NCBI GenBank assembly: GCA_021904315.1
Contig: CM038917.1
Location: 10,648,041-10,712,040, forward strand
Reading direction: 5' to 3'
DNA: 64,000 nucleotides
Source of the DNA: Sphagnum magellanicum
Taxonomy: Eukaryota > Streptophyta > Sphagnopsida > Sphagnales > Sphagnaceae
Shown here: piece after piece, positions 11,833 through 22,959 of the stretch
Layout of the letters: each line of letters starts with the position of its first letter
How positions within the stretch are numbered: the first letter of the stretch is position 1
Made by a program: the position numbers and the translations under genes
Notes under the pieces: model-generated
The model's database searches: none
What the model was told of the DNA's origin: nothing
What the model saw: only the letters and a program-made list of their open reading frames with translations

Positions 11833-12540
11833 TCATTCTATATGAAAACTTACATAACTTTGAACATTAGATTGAAAGGAGGCCAACAACACCAAGTAAG
11901 GAAACATAATGGAGAGCAAGTAATTTCCATTAGTAGGAGATTTGTGAAATGACTCCAAAAAGATGGCACTACAGGAATCATTAAACATAAATTTATATGG
12001 CATATCATCTATGAGCAAAGTGTTCCTAGCATGTGTGTTAGAAAATTTCGAAAAAAAAAATCAAGTTTTTAATGAAAAGTGGGCTTTTCAAGATTAGCCA
12101 CAAGAAAATGATCATTTTCTTGGCAAAATTCTTGTCCGAAAACCCTTGAAGGGTTTAGAAAATACATGTTTTGTGTTTGATTTCATCCAAATATTTATTG
12201 ATGTTGTGACGCTAGGTTGTAAACCATGTATATACTATGAATTAAACAAAACATGTTTTTAGGAAATCTTTTAATCTAGGCCTCAATATAAGGGAACAAG
12301 ATGGAACCATTCATGTGCGAGACACCTTGAACCATTTTGCCACCCAAACCCCATTCAAGTCAAAGGTTACATGTAACTCATTCACCTTTGTTGGAGGTGA
12401 ACATATGTAATACATTAGATTCCAAATGAACAACAAGGGTGGAAGGGATGTCATCTTGCTCTATTTTCAAACGAATGAAAGTTGAAAACTTGACACCTTT
12501 GCCATCACTAAATCTTGGAGGACTAGGAATTTGATCATAT
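11833..12540 (-). pseudogene. FCP1/NIF-like HAD phosphatase pseudogene, copy 2
   Basis: On the minus strand a lead-in segment at about 12540-12400 (YDQIPSPPRFSDGKGVKFST) is followed, after a frame change, by motif I with its aspartate intact (FDLNGVWVAKWF). Next comes an LRP-x-LKDFL segment, then a motif II-like strand (VYTWFTT, followed by a stop) and RHNINKYL. The last block carries a Q-E-F-C segment and NTLLIDDMPYKFMFND followed by AIFLESF. This order is that of FCP1-like small phosphatases. Several in-frame stops and at least two frameshifts make it a pseudogene. The C-terminal part from 12018 to 11833 is still open and ends in a normal stop. It lies in the same orientation as copy 1. The two differ enough to be old paralogues rather than a recent duplication. 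Confidence 0.75.
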
Positions 12541-13098
12541 GGAAAGAATGAAACCAAAAATGAATGAATTCAAAAAATATTACGAATGAACAACTACAAA
12601 CTTGCATAGAAGGAGAATGTTGAGAATTGATTACAAATTATTCATTTGAAGGTCTTTTTTTTAGGGTAATGATCAGATATAGAAAGTCCAAAAGAACCCA
12701 ATCTTACATATTCCTTCCCCACATGAATCACGAAAACCAAAAAAATTGAATTTAAAAAAAGTTCATTATTTAAAAAATTTACCATGTTCATCACAATTTA
12801 GCAAACCAAATTCGCTTCTTTACATCCAAGTTGGAGCATGACACAATAACAATCCTATTGATTATTTTTCCAATAAGGTTATGTACATTATTTAATTAGC
12901 TACTATTATATTTTTAGTCATGACAATTTTTTATCATTTGAAATGTAAAGGGCTCAAAGTTTCCACATGTGCAATATTCTATAAAGCACCAAGCTCTTGC
13001 TCCTCCTTGCATTCATCTACAACCCTATCATGAACGTCAGTTTATGAGGCTATCAATGTGTGCATAGTGAAGTGTTGAGGGAAGGAAGGGGGTCACCA
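12541..13098. other. AT-rich sequence between two coding relics
   Basis: No coding stretch longer than a few dozen codons is visible. It could be an intron-like or decayed linker between the basic open frame at 13099-13530 and the phosphatase relic downstream on the minus strand. Confidence 0.3.
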
Positions 13099-13530
13099 TT
13101 AGCTTGCCCCAACAACTTGACAAGTTCTGTCCACTTTTTTCTCTTGATTTACAGATTGTTTATGTTGAGTTCTTTTGCTTTTGGAGGTATGCTTTTTATT
13201 GTTGGATGGCGTGGTAGAGTTTTTAGTTCTTTTCACATACCCTTTCCTGTTTTTATTGATGGGAGGCGGTAAAACGGAAGGTTCACCTCCTTCCATATTG
13301 CCTTCCCTTGTAATTTCCTCATTTTCATTCCCTTCCAAATCAATGTTCCAATTCGTTTGAAATTTAATAGTGATATGTAAAACTTCATGACTTGCTTCAA
13401 TTGCCATATCTTTTGTCGAAACCCTAAAAAACACATGCAAATAGACAAATGCAATGATTTCATAATTATTCCCATCGAAATCATGACTTACATTTGTGCT
13501 CCTATGTCTTATGGGTATCGAAAATGACAA
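13099..13530 (-). pseudogene. Open frame with basic tail, possibly the N-terminal part of phosphatase copy 2
   Basis: This 143-codon minus-strand frame has a mixed N-terminal half, an acidic stretch (DLEGNENEEITREGNMEGG) and a strongly basic, low-complexity C-terminal half (NKKHTSKSKRTQHKQSVNQ). Basic linkers before the catalytic domain are common in nuclear FCP1-like phosphatases. It lies upstream of and in the same orientation as copy 2, so a shared origin is plausible. No domain could be named, and the frame may simply be a surviving fragment of a decayed gene. Confidence 0.4.
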
Positions 13531-13589
13531 ACTTGGAAGTGAAATGAAAAGCTGATGACAAGCATTGCAAACAAACAGGTTAAATTGTT

Positions 13590-14660
13590 CAACTTGGACC
13601 TACCAAGCCCAAGTATAGGTTATAAACTCCCCCATTGAAAATACTCAAACATAGCATACCACTTTTTAATATTGGTTCTAGAATTTTTGATAGCGCCTTT
13701 GGGTATATCCCATTTTGGTATACAAAATAATCTTTGAGAAAAAAACAAACTATGTTGTCAATAAGTGAGGGCATGTTTTTGTTCAAAAAAATAAATTGCG
13801 CAAACTTCCCCATCCTTCCCATGAACATGTGCGTATAAAAGAGTATAGGTTCTTTCATGACATTTGCCACTGAGCCTAAAGATTCTACTCCTACCACCAT
13901 GTATTGCCCAAACTCAAATCATAGCTTTGTGACAAAAATTGACTTCATGACGATTGACAAAAGAAACTTGATTGATTCATAATCACAAAGGCAAACCACC
14001 ACCTTGAAAGTCACTTGCTTGGCATTGAATAGCGCATTAAGAAACGACTCATGTCCAAGCCTTTCCACACAACAAGAATCTCCTTAGTCGTGTGTGTGGT
14101 TGAGATGACAACAATAGTACTTGTGGCGTAATCCTACAAAGATGAAACCGTCTCCCTTTTGTCAACAACATCCAAAAGCTCCACCATGTCATTAAGTTTA
14201 TCCTATTTCTAATGTGTGTCCAAAAGAAATAACTTTGTAGCGACTGCCTCCAGAGTTACACTACTTGGCCATTTTCTCAGGGTGGTTGTAAATTCAGCAA
14301 GTGGAACATCATCAGAGAGGTTGAGTTTCATTTTTTGTTGTAGAACTTGTCATTGAGTTCTAAGTCCAAAATTGAAAAGAGCATCTTGTTGAACTTGTGA
14401 TTCACCTTCTTCTCATGCCAATCTTCGTTAGAGTATGGCTTCTGGTTATTCACCATTGGCTTGGGAGATCCAAAAAAAATCATTATTTCATTACAGATCA
14501 TGGCCTTCCCCTTCAAAAGTCTTGTGAACTCATACATAGACTTAAAGTCAGGTCTTCCCCCTTTGGTAGGTCAATCCTGTAATTTGTGATTTTATTGGAA
14601 ATCAATCCTTTGGCTAGCTTCTCCAATTGCTTCTCCTTGAGGTTTGCAAGGCAGTCAAAT
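13590..14660 (-). pseudogene. Long decayed coding region, product not recognised
   Basis: Allowing frameshifts and about four stops, the minus strand reads as one protein of roughly 330 residues. It runs from a Lys-rich N-terminal segment (KEKQLEKLAKGLISNKITNY, then YRIDLPKGEDLTLS) through MYEFTRLLKGKAMICNEIM and DDVPLAEFTTTLRKWPSSVT. It continues through STIVVISTTHTTKEILVVW to the open C-terminal part at 13589-13900 (KEPILFYTHMFMGRMGKFAQ, YPKALSKILEPILKSG). Composition and continuity across frame changes show real former coding, not chance. I could not assign a family. The regular hydrophobic pattern suggests an alpha/beta protein. Confidence 0.5.
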
Positions 14661-14959
14661 ACTGATTTTCTAATCACTTAAATTAGAGGTCGAGCCAGTA
14701 CCCTCCCCCACCATCGAAAATGTTGCATCTCTTTCCCTCCTGAAAAGTTGTCTCCCAAAGGGTGAAGGCAGGGTCCAAGAGAAAAAGAATGCTTGTACAT
14801 TCCTTAACGGAGAGGTGTGCGTGAAGCCAAAAAAAAAAAGAGCATGCTTGGGTCTTTGGAAATTAACTCCAACTATTAAAACCATTTAAAATTATGCAAC
14901 ATGCCTTGCCTGCTCCAATTTCAAAAGTGGAAGCTTACATCTACATAGTATATAACAGT

Positions 14960-15310
14960 ACTAGTGGGTACCCGTGACGGTCGGACACAATCCGCCCGTG
15001 CCTGGCTTTTTTTTTTCCTTCACTTGGATGGTCTTAAGACTCCCATATATACTCAAACCATAGTTAAATGAAGGTGAAAGAACCACAACCCAAACCCCCA
15101 CTCTACCCTTCACCCCAAACCCATCCCCCAAAAAACCTAAAAATTTGAAGCCTAATACCCTCTTCTTGATATATTGATACCTACCCAGAAAACCTAATTT
15201 TAGAAGCCATGCAAGTCCTATTAGGAGCCGCGACAGCTGGGTTTCAGGACTCAGACAGACGGACATGGCTCCCTTCTTCTGTTGCTGCCGTGTTGCTGCC
15301 CTAAGTGCCA
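14960..15310. other. GC-richer patch related to the island at 17.2-17.5 kb
   Basis: A patch with higher GC than its surroundings. It contains gggtttcaggactcagac, gacagacggacatgg and cttcttctgttgctgccg. Close versions of these occur at 17148-17400 (gggtttcaggacctcgat, cttcttctgttgttgccgc, taaacggacactgg). It also contains cccgtgacggtcggacaca near 14971, echoing the gtgacggaccc of the later hairpin. The two patches look like separated pieces of one repeat family. Confidence 0.5.
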
Positions 15311-17034
15311 AAGCTCAAAGTTGGGCAACATGATTTCCAAATTTTTTTCATAAAAATAAAATGACCCAACATGAGGTCTTGTAAATTAGTAACTTTTTAT
15401 GCAAATGACCCTTCCTTGCACAAAACCTTTATAAACTCATTATCCGAAGCATTTTGATTAATGGGATTATGACAATAAATGGTCAAATAAAATGTCCTTC
15501 AATTTTGTAATTCAAGAAAAATGCAACCCAATGGATGACATCACAATGAACGTAAAATGTGTGTTATAATGTGTATTGGACCTCTCCCATTGTGATGTCC
15601 ACCTTTGACCAACTTAGAATAGTTGACATGCTAACAATTTATTAACCATTAAAGTAAATGTGCTAAAAATCAATTGGTCTTAGGTCAATAACTTTTGACC
15701 TAATCTATTGCTAGACTTTTCAATTTTGTGTGATTAAAGAAAAATATAATAAAATTTAACTTGATAAATATTGGCTTTGTGAACATGATGACCTTGTGGT
15801 TTGTAAATCATTAATGAATGTAAATATATCAAATTAAAGACAATTTTTATTCAATAAATAATAAATTGGTGGTCATTATTTAGTGGGGGGAATAAATATA
15901 AGCCAACATAATTTCAAATTTTAAAAAATTGAATTGAAGTTTGTTTTAAATATTTCTACATGATGACATGGGAATATAAACTCAAGGTGGCAAGATTATG
16001 TTGCAAGGAAATTGATTAAAGGTTTTAACGTGATTAACCCACATAAGGGTTGACATGTTAGATGTTGAAGGGGTCAAATAAATGATTTAACGGTTTTGAT
16101 ATTAAAGTGGGAGATTTTTGAGAATTAGTAATTTGACACATGATATTATAATTAACAATTAATGGAAATAAATATTATCATCAATGACCCTTTCAAATTA
16201 AATAAAAATTAGTAAAACATTATTACATTGGGTTTTGAAAAGGAGAACATTACAATTGTTTGATTAATGTTAGAATATGATATTCCTTTTGTTAAAAAAA
16301 AATTTTGAACCAATATATTGTCATGATATCCCTTTCTTTGTCAATTACTTAGAATCCATAACTAATTATGAATATATTAATTTCAAATGATAAATTAAAA
16401 ATAAATAAAAATAATAACTGCAATACATTTACATAAAATGTTTTTTCAAAGGTTTTTCTAACCCTGATTAAAATTTCAAAACACTTTTACAAAAGTGGTT
16501 TTTGGCACATCTCCTTTAAGAACATATTTCCCACCTTCAACATGAACTCATAAAGTAGCCCCATAATAAAAAAGTTTTCTCTATTAGTTAAAGAAAAAGA
16601 AAAAACATGTTGCACTTATTTTCACCATTTCTCCAAAATGAATAAACCAAAATAAGGCTTTTAAATTCTCTTGTTTCAAGAATCTTGAATCTCATAATTT
16701 TAAATGTTTATCATGCATCACAAACCATTTTATCAAAAGAATAATAAATTTTCAAAAGTTTTTTTCAAAATTAAAACATATAAACATATCTAATTTTGGA
16801 AATTTCAAAAGTTCCACATTCTTGAATGTTTTTATATAGTCAACAATACTTTAGTCTTTTTGGTCATAGAATTAATAATATGTTTGGTTTTAGTGACCAC
16901 ATCTTTCACCCACCTACTTTTGTAGGTAAAAGAGAGAGTGCATAAGAAAAAGAAACAAAATTAATTAAATTAAGTTTGGGTAGGATTTCTTTACTCAACA
17001 TCAACAGCGGCAAAAAAGAAGAACAAAGATTTTA
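15311..17034. other. AT-rich intergenic sequence, nothing recognised
   Basis: Mostly A/T, with stops in all frames and no tandem repeat, terminal repeat or coding signal that I can support. Confidence 0.4.
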
Positions 17035-17109
17035 GTGCAAAAGAAAACCAGAAGAAAAGGAGAAAAGAGTTTTACTCACCAGTTTCAGAGACGCTTTTAC
17101 CGTGCTCGT

Positions 17110-17400
17110 TTCTTACTACTGCCTACTTTTCTTCGCGACTCTCTTCTTCTGTTGTTGCCGCCGTGTTTTTACATAGCGAAGTGCTGCCTACTGTTCGTCG
17201 CGACTCTCCTCTTCTGTTGCTGCCGCCGTGTTTTTACATAGCGAAGTGCAATAAACGCGAGTGTTGCTGCATTTGGCTCTCAGGACCCGAGTTTCAGGAT
17301 CTCGATAAACGGACACTGGGTCTCAGGACCTCGGGTTTCAGGACCTCGATATTCGGCTCTCAAGACCTGGGTTTCGAGACCTCGACAGGCGCACGCACGC
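17110..17400 (+). repeat. Tandem repeats in a GC-rich island
   Basis: Two kinds of direct repeat sit end to end. The first is a unit of about 70 bp, present twice, containing cttcttctgttgttgccgc, gtgtttttacatagcgaag and ttcgtcgcgactctc (about 17133-17248). The second is a unit of about 36-43 bp, present three times, built on ctcaggacccgagtttcag and gatctcgataaacgg (about 17278-17392). The island stands out sharply against AT-rich sequence on both sides and is probably part of an unidentified mobile element. Confidence 0.65.
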
Positions 17401-17418
17401 AACGCACTCCGGGACTCC

Positions 17419-17553
17419 CGGGCCCGGGCCCGGCAAAAACGGGATCTTCGCCGCGTAGCAGCGCTGCTGGACATGAGCGGGATCCCGTTTTGTCGGGCCG
17501 GGCCCGGTCGTCTGTCTGTGACGGACCCGAGCTCCGTCACGGACAGACAGACG
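17419..17553. repeat. Two strong adjacent GC-rich hairpins
   Basis: The first hairpin pairs 17419-17446 (ccgggcccgggcccggc then aaaaacgggatc) with 17481-17507 (gatcccgttttgtcggg then ccgggcccgg), leaving a loop of about 34 bases. The second pairs 17509-17525 (cgtctgtctgtgacgga) with 17533-17553 (tccgtcacggacagacagac and g), with a 7-base loop and a 4-base bulge. The duplexes would be very stable. An AT-rich tatatataag follows at about 17560. This could be the end of a foldback element or a structured LTR region. Confidence 0.7.
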
Positions 17554-17559
17554 AGGTAC

Positions 17560-19960
17560 TTTATATATAAGATTGGGCAGTTATTAGAAATAAAAACTGA
17601 CCCTTGGCAGTTTTTAGGGCAGTTCTTACCAGTGTTGCACTGTTCTTCTGTTTCGAAAGAACCTCAGGTCTGGTTATGACATTTTAAATTTTATGTGGAG
17701 GTTCTTCAGGTAAGGGTTTGAACCAGGTTCTTCCAAATTTTGAACCCTTCAATTCCGGTTCTATCACATTTTTTTCAAACGCAAGAATTTTGAGACTGGT
17801 TTTTTTAACTGGGTCCAGTTCCATGTACAGATTGCACATTATTTTAGGCTAAAGATTATGTGGGTACAAAGTTTTATAACAAATTAAAACAGGGGTCTAT
17901 GGAAGTATAGAGTTGAACAATTAATTAAGATTGATATTTAATTATAAAGTTTAGTATACTTTTTCTTTTTTCTTAAAGTTGACTTTTTTATATACATATG
18001 CTGACCCTGTTTTAAAAAATATTTTTTCATGATTATGGTTCTGGTTCCGAGTCTAGCAAAACACTTTCTCCACAGTCTGGTTCTTGTGCCAGTTTGAACA
18101 AAATGATGTGAACTCGAGTCTGGGCCACAAGAACCTGACCCTGAACCCCCGGTTATTATCCTTCAAACCCGATACCCGCCCAACTCTGATTCTTACAACT
18201 TATGGACCCAAATAGCTAGATTTATAAACACGGTTCACAAAACATTTGAAAAAATCAAATAACTGGCCCAAAATCCGCTGGTTCTTTCGCAATCTTTCAT
18301 GGTCATAAAGCTCCCAGGTTTCCAGATCTTCATGGCCAGTTCAATAAAGGTTCTCTTTCAGCCCCCAACAGAGCACCCTTGTTGACAGAAATTTCTTTTC
18401 CCAGGGACCGCTATTTTCCATCCATACTAGAAAACTTGGAAGGTTGGTCCCTTTAAACGAACTTTATTATCCAAAGGGGACAATGATGTCCCCATCCCAA
18501 ATTCTAATATGTGTTCTGATTCTGCAGTTGTGTTTAAAGGAAAATAAATTATGAAGTACGCTGGAAACTTATTTGAAAATGTTGAAAATTGCAAGTTATG
18601 AAAGAAAAACATTGCCAGAAGTTTAACTCCTCGCATTCCTTTCCATTCTCGCAATGATTAATACATTCACAAAAATTACTGAAAACGGAATTACAGCCAT
18701 TGTACTAGAATTCACATTCAAGTTCCACTTTCTTGCATTCACAAAAAATCGGTAGGAATGAATGAACCTTTGAATGTTGCCTAACTAGTACTTATAAGCT
18801 TTCCATAAATGCTGCCTGCAGGCTCCTCCAGAAGGGATGCAAGTGGGTGCCCTGGAGCACTGGATCTGCAACTATGCGTTTCTGGCACACTACAGGAGCT
18901 TGCACAGAACACAAGTGCTAAGCTGGAGTTTACCGCTAAATTGAGCCTTGTCGTTTATGATCTGACGAGAATGATTATTACTGCACTACAATTATGTCGT
19001 TGAAGGAAAAAATAGTGCGTTGTACAATTTCTGTACCAGGCTTCGCGTACCCTTTCTCAGACTTGCTATTAAGTTCCTCCAGCAGCACCTTAAAAGTGGC
19101 GTTTTTCTTACTGGCGAAATTTACATCTAAGCGATTTTGAAGCTTTTCAGTCACCAGAAGTGAGGAAAATAATAATAATAGTAATCTCCAAATTCGTACC
19201 TTTTTTTATTGTGTAGCCAAAAATATAGTAGGATGATTAAAGATTTTTATTGTATTTCTGGCTTATAGCCACACTTGGCTAAATCTTCTGAGGGATGACG
19301 GCCACTTTTTCTACGTCTTCCTACCAATGGTAGCCAGTTTGACGATCAACAAAACTCCTTGAAAAAAACACTGCTCAGAAGATGAATGCAAGTCGCTTCT
19401 CTTGCATCACTCATGAGTCGTATCCTGCAAACAAAAAGTGAAACTTCTGTCGATGATCTCTTGAGCTAATCTTCTCTCTCTTCTCTGACAGACATGACTT
19501 TCGGTGCAGTACAATTATATTGTTGAGGACAAAAAACTTGGGTCCTCCAGTCCAGTACTAAGGCGCTCAACATCATTCAAGTTCGACATAAATCAAATGA
19601 ACTAAAAAGAATAAATTAAAATTCAGAGAACGAATGAAACTTGGAAACGGTTTCTCGTGTACCGCTGCACAGGTATGTCTGGCTCAGAACCTGACCACAA
19701 ACCTTTACAATGTGGGATATTTGCAGCAGCAACAACAGTTAGTTTCTGGCAACTCATAAGCTGTGATGGGGGCTCCAAATTGTGATTGCCCATCTACAAA
19801 ATAAACACAAAGTGGAAACTACCATCAAGGATTAGACCACTCTTAGAATCATAATAATATCTACAGTTAGGGATTCAGGACAAGGATTCACGCATATGAA
19901 AGGAACTAAATACTATTAAACTAACTAAAGAAGTGAACTAGTAATATGCAGTCATTTCAG
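17560..19960. other. Intergenic sequence, no gene supported
   Basis: GC is moderate compared with the flanks. Words such as ggttcttccaaattttgaac, ggttctggttccgag and aagaacctgaccctgaac recur between 17650 and 18180, suggesting a diverged low-copy repeat. The short open frames (for example 18427-18654 minus and 18809-19003 plus) show no protein features. Confidence 0.4.
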
Positions 19961-19964
19961 TAGT

Positions 19965-20069
19965 TGAACAAATCAGGAACCTCCATCATGAATTACTTCA
20001 GGAGCTAAACAGATCAGGAACCTCCATTGTGATTTACTTCACGATCTGAACAAATCAGAAACCTCCATC
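19965..20069. repeat. Three-copy tandem repeat of about 42 bp
   Basis: The word gaacaaatcaggaacctccat begins at 19965, with diverged copies at 20007 and 20048 (periods of 42 and 41). Each of the first two is followed by a related attacttcaggagct / atttacttcacgatct half; the third copy is truncated. No coding potential. Confidence 0.75.
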
Positions 20070-20714
20070 TGGAAGCAGATCTTGGTGCTTCCTTCCAACT
20101 TCCATCCCAAAAAACTTAGAGGAAACATATCCTCTGAACAAAGGAATTGGGTGGGAATGGTCTCTTAAAACTCATGGCTGAGAATAAAAGACATGGAAGA
20201 GGGTGAGGGTGTCTGCCTAGACGCTGGAACTCAGGACAAAAAGTTGAAAAAATGGCATGAATCACATATTGAGTCCTAGGTCAGGAAGTACATTTCTCTT
20301 TCAAGACACATCCTAAAACTCCATCACGAAGTAGACTTCACCTGTGGTTCCTTCCAATTTGTGCAATAGTAGAACACTAGCTCTAAGAAAGTTAGAAGAT
20401 TGCGACTACTTCCTAAAATTGGCACTATCAAATGACATTATAAAGTTAATGAATTTGACCTACCAAAAAAAAAGGATTCAATGTTGAAGGAACCACTAGA
20501 GAAAACCTAAGAAAGTTGCTACAACTTCTTCACATCAAAATGACTTCATGGAACATTTAGAACACAAATTTAATTTGCTGTTGGCGCTTGTACACAACAT
20601 ATGGTTGTCCAAAACAATTTTTTTTCACAAATGCAACAAACAACAATGAACTTGAAGCAAGGTCAAGGATTTGTTACTAGAAATCCATTAAGGTTGCTTC
20701 CAATTGTAAAGGTG
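20070..20714. other. Intergenic sequence, nothing recognised
   Basis: No open frame of note, no repeat structure and no terminal sequences were seen. It lies beyond the C-terminal side of the minus-strand zinc-finger pseudogene. Confidence 0.35.
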
Positions 20715-22122
20715 ATTTTCTCATCTTGAATATTGAAAAACCCAAATGATAATTGCCAACTTGGATCAAACTCTTAATTTCATCCATTTGGCTTACATTT
20801 CATTGAAGAGGCACATTGCTTAAATAAACACCAAGGATGGTAACAATGATCACACAATGCCACACATATGTCATTGTAATGAAAATTTTCATTGTAGAAA
20901 GGGCAATCTTGAACATAAATGACATTTTTTCTCAAAAAATGTAGGCCTAGCAATAGGAATTAGACATGCAAAAGTAATACAACCTAACTTCAATTTAGAC
21001 CAAAACTCAACAATCAAAGTTTGCAATTTCAAAGACAATCTAGTCTTGGAGGTGTTTAGTGTATGCACTTTCACAAGAAATTATGTTTTCTTCACAAGCT
21101 TGATGATTTAATTTTGTAGAAATCAATTTTGATTCTACTTGCACAAAACTCCTCTCTTCAAATGAAATTGATGTAGTAAATTTAAAACCTTAAAAGCTTG
21201 GTGCAATTGCGTTTTGCCATCAACAAACTTGACAAACACATTATATGTACAAACACAAGTTTTAAAAAACCCTTGCATGAACAATTGGGCAACATCAAAA
21301 TCATCTTTAAACTTTTCAAAAAAAAATCTAACTTGGACATGGATAGTTCGTCGATCATCAAACATCAACTTGGCTTGCCAATGTTCAATTTCCTTATGCT
21401 CCTTCTCTTCCAAAAGCTCTTGTAGGCGTTACTTCATACCTAAAAAACTATGTTGTTTCTCAATACACAAGTCATGCACAACTTTAATAATGTATTTAGA
21501 AACAATCAATTGTAGTGCATTTTGTAGAAGTGCATATTTTGTGGATGTAACAACATTTTTTGACATTGAACCTTCAACCTTCAATTTTGATATTCACATT
21601 GTGGGTTAATAATGTGGTGCCAAACTCAAAGGAGATTGGGGGATTGGTCCCAACAAATTTGAAATTCCAAAAGTGGCAAATGAATCACTATTCAAGCTTG
21701 GGATGGGTGTAATAATAATAACAACAACTTGATGCAAAGTTGTAGCTGAAAAGTTTTTTAAGACACCTAAAATTGCAATTGTAGGAAGTACAAAAAGAAT
21801 AGAAAGAAGACCAAGATGTGGTACAAGTTGTGAAAGCTTTTGAAGCCACACCAAATTATCTTGTCTTTTTTTCCTTGCCTTTTTTAAAGCCCAATTTTTT
21901 TTGTATGCTAAAAATGCATAAGCTACTTAATTCACCTCAATCCTTTTGTTCTCTATTACATGGCAAACTCCAATGACAATGTCTCATTAAGAACATGAAA
22001 TTTCTTAAACACATGAATGTAGAAGCTTTTAGTGATAGCTTGAAATTCAAGGGTAGTGTGGAATTTGTATCTCCACCCATTTTAGTCAAACTCCGGCCCA
22101 AAGAAAACACAAATATCTTCAA
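20715..22122 (-). pseudogene. Coiled-coil protein with a C-terminal RING-like zinc-binding domain, decayed
   Basis: On the minus strand an N-terminal hydrophobic/Ser-rich part (22122-21606) leads into a charged helical segment. That segment runs through KNVVTSTKYALLQNALQ and LEEKEHKEIEHWQAKLMFDD to FFEKFKDDFDVAQLFMQGFF, then KTQLHQAFKVLNLLHQFHLK. Further down, near 20900, a cysteine/histidine-rich block appears after a frameshift: KCHLCS, then CPFYNENFHYNDICVALCDH followed by CYHPWCLFKQCASSMKC. It finishes with FDPSWQLSFGF. The spacing of C-x2-C, C-x-H/C-x-H-x2-C and the final C/F-rich part is RING or RING-variant-like. Two stops interrupt the C-terminal end (KPNG then N). RING proteins are typically ubiquitin ligases; this copy is dead. 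Family and function are inferred. Confidence 0.55.
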
Positions 22123-22403
22123 GTTTATTAAGTTTTGGTTAGTCCTTCTTAGTCTTTCAACATTGATGAAGTATTATTGCAAGTCAAACTTTTTACTTGA
22201 AATTTCAAACTTCACCTACAACAAAAAAGAACCAAGTTTTTTAAAATGTTAAAAACACCACAAAATGAATACATAATTAAAAATAAAGCTTAAAAACTAA
22301 CCATTATGTATTTTTTGATATCTACCTCTTCCATATTGCATTATTATCAATAGTGATTAACCTTCAACGTAGATTGATGTTATTAAAATTGCATGAACTC
22401 ACA

Positions 22404-22420
22404 CACTAGTGCAAAAATAA
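22404..22420 (+). mobile_element. Possible CACTA-type left terminus
   Basis: The sequence cactagtgcaaaaataac resembles CACTA-type terminal repeats, but no matching right end with a 3-bp duplication was found. It may be a fragment or chance. Confidence 0.25.
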
Positions 22421-22959
22421 CTTTGTGAGAAAAGAAATTAGTTGTTCGATTTTTTATTCATTGCTTTATGTGTGATAAAGAAAAGCACAATTTACAAAAC
22501 AACAATTCCAATGCACATTTGAACTTTAGAAGAAAACTTCATGGTGTAGTAGTAAGAAGAAGCTTGACTACTATGCAAAATTTTAGGGTGGAAAAAAGTG
22601 ACATAGTATTGGCCAACATGAAAACATGGAATAAATAAATAACATACATATCCATTTAAAAATAAAAATGGGGCCAACTTTTTTAAGCAATTTGAATGGG
22701 TGGTTCCTAGTGGTACCACACAAGGATGAGTTCGGCCTTCAAACTTGGTATCCATACATCAATGAAGCACACATGTAAAAAATAAATCAAGGCATGTTTG
22801 AGTTACAAGTTAGGTGCTTGATGTAACATGGATAATTGTGGTGTTTTTCGATCCATAATGGATGGAGTGAATGTGTGAGTGCAATTTCTTCTTCCTTCAA
22901 TATGATTTGTTTATGACATGACAACCATTGACCATGAAATGTTCATGTTTTTTTCTTGT

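Noticed and set aside
13060..13484. Plus-strand frames at 13060-13360 and the second minus frame at 13233-13484
   Set aside because: They are shadows of the basic-tailed minus-strand frame at 13099-13530, which has the better composition.
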